Origin: Leptodontidium sp. MPI-SDFR-AT-0119
Lineage: Eukaryota; Ascomycota; Leotiomycetes; Helotiales; Leptodontidiaceae
Direction: 5' to 3'
Assembly: GCA_020726505.1 (NCBI GenBank)
Contig: JAHLEZ010000006.1
Span: 1,426,001-1,490,000 of the forward strand
Length of the DNA: 64,000 nucleotides
Shown: in pieces, positions 45,747-56,884 of the stretch
Layout: every line of letters begins with the position of its first letter
How positions within the stretch are numbered: position 1 is the first letter of the stretch
Made by a program: the position numbers and the translations under genes
The notes under the pieces: model-generated
What the model was told of the DNA's origin: nothing
Seen by the model: only the letters and a program-made list of their open reading frames with translations
Database searches by the model: none

Positions 45747-46911
45747 ACATGCACATTCATCCCTTCATGGGGGGTAAAGGGGGGGATTGGGACCGAAAAA
45801 TAACATGGCACTGGATTGCTTTGCTTTGCATGGGTGATGAAAATCTAGATGATCATGTGGTGTCGTTTTGATACCTTTTCTTGTATATACACATTTTTTT
45901 GTTACTTCTTCTCTGTACATTTATATCACATCGAGCTTGACTCGCGCGAAGGACGGAAATGAATATTTTGATTCCTCGCTACAGAATACCAGTCTCATTA
46001 CCGAAGTTGTGAGATTTCGCAGGCCACTTTTCTAATCATTTCCTTAGCACTCGGTTATGTTCAAATCATCTGAGGACTCTGTGACATATTGTACAGTATA
46101 TGATCACTTATCTTCCGATCGTCGCTATTGCGTGAAGGTGAAACGGCGTTACTCAACTCTCCGTTTCACTAATCTCAAATAAAAGCAGAAAGAGTACAGG
46201 TCTCAACAACATGAAAAGCTGAGGATAAAATACATCAGCATAAAATCTTCCCTAAGCTAGCGAAGGAAAGTCCTATTCAAAGTTGAGAAGTTGCATTACT
46301 GGCGCTTTGACAGGGGAATTTAAGGGGGTGCAGAAAGCGAAGGTGGATCATGGCCAACGGTCTTCGACATAGGTAGATGTGAAGTGAATCAGAATTCTAA
46401 AGACAATCCATGTTTTGAATGCCGAGGAAATCATTCAGAGTGCATTCTATTAGATCATCCATTTCCATGTCGAGTCTAAAAATAAACAAAGTTACAAAGT
46501 CACTGACTCACTGAGTTACCATGAGACCAGGAAGGAGGCGCAGAGGCAACTCCTCCACGCCAATCTTTTCCTTTGTCCCATCTCAATGTCATAAAGGGTG
46601 TTTGATGTGTTGCCCACAACCTTTCTCTTTCAAAGAAACTCTCACTTATCACTATGCTGCAAAGCTGACAATTTCAAGCCAAATTGTATTTGCAAATGAG
46701 CTAAATGGCTCTCATAATCTCTGAAGTGCCTGAGACGTATCAGCAGCAAAGCAAATGATATGTCGGTTCCTTCAAATTGACAGACATCCCACCACAGCCA
46801 CATCCCAGCCAACTTGATTCCATCAGTACAATTCCATGATGATGCAGAACTTCACCGCTAATTCTCATAGCAAATTTCCTCCCCCGTCGCTTCTCTGTGA
46901 GTCGTCTGTTA
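45747..46911. other. Spacer between AA9 and the BTB-like array
   Basis: No gene is seen. The left end is the AA9 3' UTR; the right end is the 3' flank of the first BTB-like gene on the opposite strand. Confidence 0.45.
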
Positions 46912-47984
46912 TCATTCCCAGGTCGCAACCTGGTGCTCGTCGTCATCTGAGCTGAGACCATCGGTCATTGCAAAAGTGACATCCCGGTCTATGGTAGCCT
47001 TTGGTACCGAAGAAGCCCTGATGCGCTTGTGACTATCATTGGCAACAGATACGTTGCTGGAGTACAATCTTCGCTTTCGAAGAGGAGTCTGCAACGTTGG
47101 CTCTTCCTTAAGCGTGTCACAGGAGTTCGGCTCCGCCACGAAGTATCTGGTAATGTTTTGAGGGTCCCATGGGCATATTTCCCCTCCTTCTTTTGCGACA
47201 ATGACCATTCGCTTCATCATCTGGACCAACAGTAATTCGTTCGCTTGTAGTACCCTGCGGAGTCTGCGATCACCTGGGCCGAAGTACGCGGTACAATCCA
47301 GTAGAAACAACAAGCATTTCTTGTTTTCCCAATATGAGCTGTCAATCTCTCCACTATTATTGAATCCGTCCGCGTCTGGATTGTCCCAGCACCCGGAATT
47401 TTCCGCACAGTAGAATAGGTTGTTGGCGAAGTGGGCATGGGCGAAGTAGTACTGCCTCTTCTTCTCCTCGAGAGATACATTTGAGCGCCACAAAGCATCG
47501 CGACAGAGCATCCTCACAGCATCGTTCTGGAGCCTGGGACACTCAATCTTCGAGGCAAAGATCCACATTCCGAAGAATCGTAGATCCTTCTTGTACTCTA
47601 GCTTCGAGGTGTACATCCATTGAACGAACCAAGTGAGATAGTCAAGGACGGTGCCGTTTCCGAGTTGTTCTTTGAGCTCCGAGTATTGCAAATCTCCGCC
47701 CATCAGCTCCTCTATGGTTATTTCTCGTCGGACGTCAATTCCGGTGCCAACCAATGTGGAGATCCGACCTGCAAGGGAACATGCGATGGCTTCAGGGACT
47801 CGGACAATGTCATCCTCACCGGCGGTGTTGTTTGGGCACTTGATCTCAATCATCACCGAGCTGCAAACTCTGGGAATTTCTGGTCAGCAAGAGCTCTTGG
47901 CAGATTCCTTGTAGACGCTGGTTCAACAAACCTCTCCATGAAGTCGTTGCCGGCCTTCCCCTCGGTCAGCAAGTCTGCCGCCAT
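46912..47984 (-). CDS. BTB/POZ-like protein, array member 1
   Basis: Two exons on the minus strand, 47984-47932 and 47869-46912, encode 336 residues. The intron has a TTGCTGAC branch and joins FMER to VCSSVMIEIKCPNN, which restores the usual start of a fungal BTB-like domain. Landmarks are VRVPEAIACSLAGRI (the pVhk-like helix), the WFVQWMYTSKL strand-helix, LRFFGMWIFASKIECPRLQN (where most BTB proteins have the A-D-ky block), then a C-terminal WDPQNITRYFVAEP block and a basic segment (LRKRRLYSSN), possibly a nuclear signal. Such proteins may be adaptors for Cul3 ligases or may be lineage-specific. It shares order and spacing of these blocks with the genes at 48856 and 51123. Confidence 0.75.
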
Positions 47985-48855
47985 TCTGCGTGGTCGATGT
48001 TGAGGTTGGTTATGGGACGTTGGTGTTGGAGTTGAAGAGAGACGAAGAGAAAGTGGAAAAGATTTTGAAGCCTTCGTTAGTTCTCGAAGAGGGCTGTATC
48101 GGGAAGGAAGGGACACCTCTAAACATGGAAGGCACAATGAGGGCATCTGCTAAGCGAGAACGCCAAGACCACCCCCTTTTACCAGCTACCATCACAACGA
48201 GTTGCGTAGACCCGTAGACAAGTTCTACGGGTCTTACGAATTGATGAGAATTACACAGGAGCATGATGTATACGCATTGATTAACTCTTAGATTGTTTTC
48301 CCATCGCAGGTCCAACGCTGAACACTGCCGCAACCTCCCCAAAAATTATGCCCCCGGGTCAGTGGAAAACAAAGCAGAAAGTGAAATGAAAAATGAAAAA
48401 CAGAGCCATTTTGATACTGGCAGAAAAATAAAAGGAGACCGTGTGCCTCTAAATAAGATCGCGACTTCTGTCTCCCCTGGCCAGTCCCCACCAAGTATGA
48501 CCCAGCCCCATGTCGACGAGCCACATGGCCAGCAAAGAGTGCGAGGATGCAGCAAAAAAAGAAACACTCGAAGACCCAGACATCATCCCATGGGGAAGAA
48601 TAAGCAGATGTTGTACCTGGATCGCGAGTGAGAAAAATCATTGAAGTTGGATCAATCTGTCGTAACTCCTAAAGTCTTGTTGTCAGCAATTTGATAGCTG
48701 CTCATCTAATGCTGTTGTATTCCTTACTTGGTTATGATCCGATTAAGAAAGCAGCGCCATCATTTCCCCCATAGTGCTGTCCTCGATGCGCTCAATTCAA
48801 CTCGCGCTGGTCGAATTACCTCTTGCAGAGAAGTCCATGAGCAAAATTTCAATTT
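47985..48855. other. Spacer inside the BTB-like array
   Basis: It contains the promoter of member 1 and the 3' flank of member 2. The open frames on both strands at 48290-48640 show no family features. Confidence 0.45.
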
Positions 48856-49750
48856 TCAGTCCTCGAGACTCAGAGATCTTGCCCTCTTTCGTTTCAGAGT
48901 TCGGAGTACCGCAGATGTTGCATCCTCAGTATTTTCGGAAACTAGATACCTGCCGATGTTGGCAGCGTCCCAAGGAGGCAGTCCGTGATGTGACTCTCTC
49001 GCGGTCTCCAGAGCCACCAATCTCTTGGCGAGTTCCCAACCTAGCCGTCCTCCCCCCATGATAAGTGCTTGAACTTCTTTGTCGTTGATTCCACCCCAGG
49101 CCAAGGAATCCATAGCAAACAGGATGATTTTCTTCTTTTGGAAGTCTACCAGCTGGGAACTCCACGACCGGGGATCGGCCACGCCCCTGGGTTGAGTCCA
49201 CATCAAATCATTTCCATCCCAACACGCACTGAATGTTCTTGACCTCCAGGTTTTGTCCGTCTTCGAAATTTCAAGATTGGCAAGTGATTTGATTATCGAG
49301 TCCTGGAACAGCGGGCACCCTAGTATCTCTCCAAAGAACCAAAGGTCGTAGTACTTGATTTCGCTCCCGAGATGCTGTTGTTGCCTGGCAATTACCTGTC
49401 CGGTATAAAGCCAGATGGAAAAGCTTTTCACCATATCGAACGTATGTAACTCCTCCTTGGGGTCGATCTCCGCGTCCTCAAACAGATCAAGGATATTCAG
49501 GAAACATTTATCCCCGGGCAAACGGATGCAAAGATTCGATGCTACGGCGCATGCAAGAGCCTTGGGGACAGATACGAATCGGTGGTAATCTTCAACATCG
49601 GGGTCGCGTTTGTCAGGAATCATAATTGTGAGCATCTTGGTCTCGGTGAGTCTTAACAGCGAGTCAGTGCAAAATATCTCCGAGTAGTTGAGGGTCTATA
49701 CTTCTCACATAGAGACTCTTGGCTCTTCGCATCCGTAGCGCAGCAGCCAT
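48856..49750 (-). CDS. BTB/POZ-like protein, array member 2
   Basis: Two exons on the minus strand, 49750-49709 and 49641-48856, encode 275 residues. The acceptor CACCGAG keeps the frame (SLY then TKMLTIMIPDKRD). The domain order is as in member 1: VSVPKALACAVASNLCIRL, VKSFSIWLYTGQVI, IKYYDLWFFGEILGCPLFQD, then KKKIILFAMDSLAWGG, WDAANIGRYLVSEN and a short basic end (LRTLKRKRARS). Overall identity to member 1 is low (by eye about a quarter to a third), so the duplication is old. No partner domain is seen. The frame is intact, so it is probably functional. Confidence 0.72.
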
Positions 49751-51122
49751 CTTGTCGTTGATCGAAGCTTACGGTGCGGACCTCAACATGAAAACCGTCG
49801 AAGGGTCGAAAGCGAAGTGCTGCTGCCCGCGAAGGGTTGTTGAGGGTTTGAGATGACGGGATAGTGCTGTGCCTGGTATAAGCTGAGCACGCAGAGTTGT
49901 GTTGGAGGAAAGATTAAGGATCTGTTGTCGTGTACAAAATTTGAAGTTGAAGGTGTCAAGGGTAGTCTGGGGAGGAGGATAACAGAAAGTAAATTGAACT
50001 ACTTAGCAAGCGTTGAATATCCTATAGGTACCTAGGCAGCAACAAATTTTAATCGAAGAGTTGCTGAACTAGCGTCGGATTATCAAGTCACGTATTAATT
50101 GGAAGGTGAGAAGAAGCAGTACTAATTCGCCGCACAACGAGGCTAGCCAAATTCGTCTCCAGTGAAGCAAAGATTGACTGGTACTCAGCCACCTACCCTT
50201 CTCTCTCTTTACTCCCTAAGGATATCCATGAGTACGGACCTGTTTAAAGTCTCTAAATCATTTCAGAACATCCATCCGTTGACTTTAAGGAAGAGCCGAG
50301 CCCAGGTTTAAGCAATCCCTAATTTTGATCTTTAAAGTGATATATTGAAGTATAGGTAGTGACTACTGTCGCCTCACCGGAGACGAATTTGGCCAGCCTC
50401 GCAAAATTCACATCGTCACAAAGCACCACCACAGAAAAATCAAACTTCATAACAGAAGACCTGAAGGATTAAGAAGGCAAACATTCCTTATATAATTCAC
50501 TACCTTTAGCCTTTTATCGTGTCTAGGCAATTCAAAGCTGCCAGAAAGTGTTTAGAAGCAAGTAGATAGGTAGTCGTTGATTGCCTTGCGCTAACGGATT
50601 CCCCTACCAAATTCCCCCATATGACACCTAGTTCAAGTAGAATAGGAACGGTAATAAATTATCCCCACTCATAGACTTTATGAAATAGAAAAGTGAAAAG
50701 GCGGCACTGTGATGGTTGAATTTCCTAATACTGACCGACTCCTTTCCCCTTTTACAGGCTTCAGCTTTTGGAAAATTGAAATATAAATAAATATTATGCT
50801 CCCACATTTAGCAGCCAGGTCGCATGGAAGTGTTGTCCGTCGCGCATTTCCCCGATCTCACCTCTATTTGAAAAGAATACTTGAGAAAAAGGGAGTATTT
50901 TGCCCATTCAAGCGTCAGGTATAAGTTGCCTTCCCGGGGAGCAACTTGTTCTTCTTAGAACCGAACCCTCACACTTCGCCTTCGGACCCAAACATCATTT
51001 CGGCCAAAAACTGTCTTCTTTGTTTATAGAGTACGGAACCAATACCAAAACCATCCTCATCTTGAGAACCGCTAGTTGGACGAGCGCGTTTCTTGTTCTG
51101 GTTGGATCCGCAGGTGTGGACG
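49751..51122. other. AT-rich spacer with a TIR element
   Basis: No gene is supported. The stretch contains the 264-bp inverted-repeat element at 50138-50401 and is otherwise AT-rich from about 49950 to 50870. Confidence 0.5.
50138..50401. mobile_element. MITE-like element with 31-bp terminal inverted repeats
   Basis: The left end (50138-50168) starts CGAGGCTAGCCAAATTCGTC and the right end (50371-50401), read on the other strand, starts CGAGGCTGGCCAAATTCGTC. The arms match at 28 of 31 positions, and all three differences are G on the right and A on the left. The 202 bases between have no coding content. A target duplication is not clear (CAA flanks both ends). The size and structure fit a miniature inverted-repeat transposable element. 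Confidence 0.65.
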
Positions 51123-51640
51123 TCAATGAGATATGAGTGGGATCGTCAATATTTCTTGCTTGATGTACGAAGTGTTGTTCGGGCTGATAGGTGCGCCTGG
51201 GAGAGCTATGTCCTCCTGGATGATATTGGAATGGCCGATGTTGGAAGCTCCACTTGCTGCACGTACAGCCTCATGTTCGGGTGCATCTTCTGCGACTTCG
51301 GAAGCATTGGCCGGGAGATGCTTTGGAAAGTACTCGGGAAGAGATTCGTTGACAAGATATTTGTGGATGTTCTTTGGGTTTCTTGGCTGTTTTTCCTCAT
51401 CATCGATTTCCATTTTGTAAGAACAAATAGCGAGGTGTACCGCCAAACCTCCCCCTTTGGAAATAATTTTCATGTTTTCGTCGTCATCAGGACCGTTGAG
51501 AGCATAGACATGGAGCAAGAATATTCAAGCCCCTGAAGTACTTTCATCTTCCACTTCTCTCCGCTTGTAAATGAGAGAAACGGCCCTCTGACTGTGCTGA
51601 GCGGCATTTCTTTTTCCTGAAATGAAAGGTAGGTAGAACG
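51123..51640 (-). pseudogene. BTB/POZ-like protein, array member 3 (C-terminal remnant)
   Basis: The minus-strand frame reads LLHVYALNGPDDDENMKIIS, LAVHLAICSYKMEIDDEEKQ and NPKNIHKYLVNES, matching the C-terminal half of members 1 and 2 (WDPQNITRYFVAEP and WDAANIGRYLVSEN). Just upstream a GEKWKMKVLQ block, equivalent to the KKxxLLF segment of the others, lies in another frame. The BTB domain itself is not found further upstream. The tail differs (NTSYIKQEILTIPL). It is probably a truncated, frameshifted copy, though a short C-terminal-only gene cannot be excluded. Confidence 0.6.
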
Positions 51641-52860
51641 TGTCTTGACCAATGGGCGATTGACTTCTCCCTGTTATCGAGAATATTGGTAAAGTGCAGT
51701 AAGGATGTCGGTTCGAAGCCAGTGCCATCGCTGTGGCTACTGTGTACCTCAAAAAGACAGGAAGTTTAGACTTAAAAAGAAGGTGCTCGCGTTGGGCAGG
51801 CCGGATGTGGAGTCTTGTTTACCGAGAGCTGCAGGTTTCGTTTTCACGATATCCATGAAAGAATAGGTGGTGATTCAAGAGGGTAACTACAGTGTAGGTG
51901 TAGGTTAGGATAATGTGGAGGGATGATGTAAGGTTTGAGGGGGGAGGGGGGGGGGAGCTTCGGGTTGATGGAGGCGGGATTGGGGTGGCGAAGGTGAACG
52001 AGCTGATGCTATGTCGAGTAAAGATATTGCTGGAAAAAAACGGCCCATTCGCCCATCCGTGTAACTCCATACCCAAGATGTGAAATGCACAAGATGCCGC
52101 ATCTAACAAAAGGGGTGTGATCCATGTCAAGAAAACAAAACAACCGGTAAGCGAATCGCTTAACATAACCCCACCCACCAATAGGGGCATCTACCCCGCA
52201 CTAGATTGGTGATTGAACCCCTGAAATGGAGCTCTGGCAGCTTTAAGGACCAACTTCCAAGCTTTCACTCTCCGGAGACAAACACATGTGCTCCTCCTCC
52301 TCACCCCGTCGTTTGCCCGGCATAAATGGAGTACACGAGGGGCGAGCCGGGCCAGGCCCGACCAGACCGAGTGATCTCCTGTTCTTCACACGCCCGATCA
52401 TCCCATTCCACGTGCAGGAGGCATGTGTTATTGGACGACCTGATATGATGGGCGAGGAGAGGGTTACTCTTAGTCAATAATAGATGATTGAGTGCATGTT
52501 CGTACAAGGATATCGTGATGCGGCTTGCCACCACGACGGGAGGGCGAGAGGAGGGGGAAGGTAAGCTGGTATAAATGGTGTGCTTACCCCGCCGTGATTG
52601 TTGAAGGTACACGCGAGCAGGAATATTCCATTATTAAAGAAGGTGAAGCTTACCGGGCATTGATTCTTTATTCATTGTTGCTCTTTCCGTTTTAGGTCCA
52701 AGGAGGGTTTGCTGACGATTTACTTCTTCCTAGATATTCTTTCTGCAATTACAACAACATCAAACTTCCACAGCGAATATCACGAAAGCAAGAACGCAAA
52801 CAAACAAACAAACACAAACAAGCAACTCAAAACAATACAACGCAATCTACAACATACACA
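51641..52860. other. Spacer with G-rich and CAAA simple repeats
   Basis: A purine-rich run of G (about 51938-51957) and a CAAA/CAAAC microsatellite (about 52797-52825) are present. The latter lies in the probable 5' leader of the gene at 52861. No further gene is seen. Confidence 0.4.
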
Positions 52861-53253
52861 ATGTCATCCTCAACCACCCAACCCCCTTTCTCCGACCCCT
52901 TCACAACCGGCCCCGACAAATCCGGTGGTTGTCTCCCGCGAGATCTCCCACTCCACACCTCCTCCAGCACCTCCTCATCCAACTACGCCAATGCCCAAGC
53001 ACAACAATCTACGATCTATTCTCCCATATCACCATGCACCACCACCAACCACGTCAGCATACCCGACGGCAGACGCAACTCACAAGGCGAGGTGCTGCCT
53101 AGTCCTACTGAGGACTGGAAGCCGAATTTCAAACGTGTGCAGAGCTGGAGTAGGGAGGAATTTAAGAGGGACGTTTACAAGATTGAGATGGTGGAGGAGC
53201 CGGGTCAGGGAACGGGGTTTACGGAGGGTGGGAAGGGTACTAGGAAGGTTTAG
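52861..53253 (+). CDS. Small Ser/Thr-rich protein of unknown function
   Basis: A single exon encodes 130 residues. The first 85 residues are Ser/Thr/Pro-rich and probably disordered. The last 45 contain a compact charged block, LPSPTEDWKPNFKRVQSWSR followed by EEFKRDVYKIEM, which looks like the conserved part. The C-A-rich leader with an A just before the ATG suits a fungal start. I recognise no named family; the RxQSWSxEE-type motif is reminiscent of small fungal proteins without known function. The frame could also be longer upstream, but there is a stop shortly before the ATG. Confidence 0.6.
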   Translation: MSSSTTQPPFSDPFTTGPDKSGGCLPRDLPLHTSSSTSSSNYANAQAQQSTIYSPISPCTTTNHVSIPDGRRNSQGEVLPSPTEDWKPNFKRVQSWSREEFKRDVYKIEMVEEPGQGTGFTEGGKGTRKV

Positions 53254-53877
53254 GGGTGGGTTGGATGGTGGTATGATGGTGGGAGAATGTCTGGACTGAT
53301 CCGTATTTTCACATTGAGTTTCTGGCGTTGGTATGAGGCGATGTGGGATATGAACATGGCATTGGAGGTGGTGTGCCGCAACAACCAGAAAAGTGTATGA
53401 TTGGTAATGATTCATGAACATGAAAATGAATGGGATGGGATGGGATGGGATGGGATCTGGAATTCGGGAATGGAGTCAACGGGTGGGGTACTTTACTAGC
53501 AATGCATTTGAGTATCACCTCTTGAGCATATTCTCTGTCTTGTGCAAAACTATGCAATGAAACATAGTATTCTTCTTGACCTGTTCGCTCAGATGAGATT
53601 ATTGATATCGAGGATTCAGAATTGGCACGGCAGGAGCTAGCTGAGCCAGTGAATACAACTCACAACCTTAATTTAGACACAAACTTTGTTTCTATTCAAC
53701 TTGCGCCGTTTGTTCATACCCACCTAGTGAAATCGGTTCAATCATTCTGCCAGCTTGAAGTTCAGATGAAATCGCACCCCTCGTTGAACAAGGCTGAAGG
53801 GCTGCACCTTCATGTCTTATCGATAAGCCTCCAAGAATCTTTCTCCCCTCACAACCAATCAATATCCCAGCACCAAA
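53254..53877. other. Spacer with a pentamer microsatellite
   Basis: Between the small gene and CTK2. Only the TGGGA repeat, listed separately, stands out; the right end is the CTK2 leader. Confidence 0.45.
53430..53455 (+). repeat. (TGGGA)5 microsatellite
   Basis: Five tandem TGGGA units lie in the 3' flank of the small gene. Confidence 0.9.
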
Positions 53878-55554
53878 ATGTATCGGGGCAGCCTTGGCCG
53901 CGCTCGGATGTGGAATCGTGAACCAGTCTCCAATTCTTCAGCCGATTCTATTGTGGAGGAGCAGACTCCAGCATCAACCAGTTCTGCCACCGCCACATTC
54001 GCTCTACAAGCAGCACCCCCTCTGGTCAACGTCACTACTCCTACTCCGAGGACTCCTGCGACCAAGACCTCCGAGAAGGCCACTCCAACACCACCTCCCC
54101 AAGCACACCAAATAGGTCCCTACTCCAAAGCATTCGATATGGCTCCAGCAGTCGTTGTACCGAATCCTACAGGTCCTCCTCCTTCGTTTATCAATGTCTC
54201 GCAGGTCTACCTCTTCCAGCAACAGCTGCAGAACCAGATGATAGTGACTGGCACCAATCCAACACGCGAAGATAACTTTAGACTTCAGGGTGTGCAATGG
54301 ATCAATGACGTTCGAACGGCTTTGCAATTGTAAGACCCCTCTCTTCTGGCTCAAGCACTTGAATTTTGATTGCTAATGTTGATAGACCTGTTCGCACATT
54401 CTGCACTGCTGCCCACTACTACCATAAGTTCCGTCTGGCACACAAGGACAACGAATACCAGTTCCAGGATGCAGCTGCTGCGGCGCTGTTGACGGCTTGC
54501 AAGATTGAAGATACGCTGAAGAAGTCAAAGGAGATATTGTGTGCAGCGCATAACATCAAGGTTTCGCCTGCAGATCACTTGAGCCCAGATGATGTGGTGA
54601 GTTGGATCTTAGGCGGGAGAATGCAGTGGCTGATAGTTACAGGCATTTGACAACCCATCCAAAATCATTATTGGCCTTGAACGGCTTATGCTCGAGGCTT
54701 CCGACTTCGACTTCCGTGTTCGATATCCCCATGTTCATCTCTTCAAACTTGCAAATGAAGCAGGTGTCGAGAAGGACCTTACGAGAGTGGCATACAACAT
54801 GATGATCGACCTATACCGAACCTTTGCGCCGTTGAAGCAGACGTGTTCAACCATGGCTTTTTCTTGTATGGAACTCGCGACTTTACTCCTTGAGAAGCAG
54901 CAGACTGCTATCCGAGGGGAACGATCACCAAAATACCGCAAGTGGCATACATCGAGGAATGAGATTCTGGAGACTATTCTGGACCTACTTGATCTATATA
55001 TCCACTGGCCAAAACAATCGCTCGTTGGTCCACATTACAATGTGGAGCAGTTCATCCAGCTTCGCATCGCTATCAACAAGGAAATGGAAGAGTCGTCTCT
55101 GAAGCGCTATACTGAACAGCATGAGATCCGACGCGTCAACGGCCTGAGACCTAATGTCAAGACCCCCAAGACGCCAGCAACGCCAGCCAGTCCTACGGAT
55201 TCCCGTACCAATGGCCGAGATGTCAATTCTCCTGCAACGCTCAGTCCTCGATCGTCCGGATCTGGAAGGCGTGGTATTGGTGGTCGAGGTCAAGATGGTA
55301 CGGTTCGCTTCATGCTTGATTCGGATCAGGCGAAGAGGGAGAAGGACACTACGGCCGAATACTTCAAGACCGAGTATGAGGAGTATGAAATCGAAGTCGA
55401 GGAGCCGATTGAGCCGAAGAGGGAAGAGAGAGGTCCTCCCGGCCCGAGACATGATCATCCTCGGAACGGGTTTGGTAGAGGGAATGGGTTCGATAGGGGA
55501 GGTGGGGGTTTTGATAGAGGAGGATACTATCATAATAAGCGTGCTAGGAGATGA
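53878..55554 (+). CDS. CTK2: CTD kinase cyclin subunit (Ctk2/Lsc1 type)
   Basis: Three exons, 53878-54329, 54386-54596 and 54643-55554, encode 524 residues. Ctk2 is the cyclin partner of the Ctk1 kinase, which phosphorylates Ser2 of the RNA polymerase II tail. The cyclin box shows RLQGVQWINDVRTALQLPVR, FCTAAHYYHKFRLAH, and the DAAAAALLTACKIEDTLKKS helix. The second repeat is PSKIIIGLERLMLEASDFDF, then LTRVAYNMMIDLYRTFAPLK and CSTMAFSCMELATLLLEKQ. The N-terminal 100 residues are Pro/Thr-rich. The C-terminal 150 are disordered and end in an RG/RGG-like tail (GFGRGNGFDRGGG). The N-terminal start is uncertain; a shorter one at ATG 54138 (MAPAVVVPNP) is possible. Confidence 0.85.
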
Positions 55555-56483
55555 GATATCGCTTACGAGTTTATTTCCTCGAGTTATAATGGTTGGGAGC
55601 ATTACTGGGGGACATGGAGTTCTTGGTTTGATGAGTTAGGCATGGGGTGTAGGTGGTATGTCATGGTTAATCTGGCGTTTTATGGATGATACCACAATGG
55701 AATACTTACTTACCTTATCTCACTTCACTTTGGAAGTCTTCCTTGCTTTGCTCTACTTCCGGGTTTGTACCTTCCTTTGGATACGATGCCCTTTTGGATA
55801 AGAAGTTTGGGAGAGGAGATGCTCCTTTCAACCAGCATACGATAAGCTTTGGAGCGTCTAGTGTGATTGGTAGGACGTTTCCGTTCGTTCGGAGATATGA
55901 ATACCTTCCCCATACTTGCCATGTCATGCATTGTAATCTCCTCGCCTTGCTTGATGCGTGTTCCCTGATACCGGGACTGGGACTTGGACTAGGACTGGAC
56001 GGAGCACCCCTCATGATGGTCCGTTAGCTGAGGATCCCTTTTGATAGCTGATTTCTCCAGAATATCAGGGTTTTCTTCTGTATTTACAGCTGATTTCGGC
56101 TATAATAAACATACATACTGCAAAACAAGCCAGGAGATGGGCTGTTTACCTCCAAAAATAAGCTGATATGACAACGACATCAACATCAACATCCATATCC
56201 TGATTCTTCTGCAGTTCCATCGATTTCTTTGATCCCCTGCATTACGTAGCTAGCATGTGAAGATCAAGGGACGGGCCATTGGACTAGGCGAACTGACATT
56301 GGTGGTTGTGCCACAACGATGACGAAAGGAGGGAGCTCGGGGGGGGGCGGGCGATGTAATGCAATGTGGCTTCAGACTGCCGAATCAAGGCAGTACAATT
56401 AATTGACTTTGCGTATTTATGACTTTTGGCATTCTGCTCCCTTTTATATTCTGAAAGTATAATAAATAATTGTTCTCCAAGTC

Positions 56484-56506
56484 ATTGATTGATTGATTGA
56501 TTGATT
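56484..56506 (+). repeat. (GATT)n microsatellite
   Basis: About six tandem GATT units, not in a coding region. Confidence 0.85.
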
Positions 56507-56710
56507 GTCTCTTGCAAATTGTAGGCAAGTCATTTATTATTCATAAAGAATGCCGTGATTCAGCCACTCTCAACTCTCAGCTGAGCTCAACTCGTTCGTG
56601 ACGTTTTTGTTGCAAGGATCCTAGCTAACCCGCCTTTAAGGCCACAGACCACTCACTGAGCAGCTCAGCCCGCCCAGCCCAGCCCAGCCATCCTCAGACC
56701 AGAGCTTCCC

Positions 56711-56740
56711 ACTTGCACCGCACTGCACCGCACTGCACCG
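56711..56740 (+). repeat. 10-bp tandem repeat
   Basis: CACTGCACCG repeats three times, the first unit imperfect, in the probable promoter or leader of the next gene. Confidence 0.8.
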
Positions 56741-56884
56741 CTCCCACCAACTTTCTTCTTCCGCACACGACATCACCGAGCAATAGACCACATCTCGCCC
56801 TCTCCTCTCCTCAACACATCGCGACAACAACACACGCTCTGCAGACCACCTCTCAACACATCCACCTCCATTCAACACCCAGCA

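Larger units (their letters stand above)
55555..56884. other. Spacer between CTK2 and the TMEM33 gene
   Basis: No gene is supported. It contains two simple repeats, listed separately. The final 250 bases are C/A-rich and are probably the leader of the TMEM33-type gene. Confidence 0.45.

Noticed and set aside
45175..45777. 200-residue Pro/Ser-rich frame overlapping the AA9 gene
   Set aside because: It is the shifted reading of the Ser/Thr linker; the AA9 frame has clear active-site residues and signal peptide.
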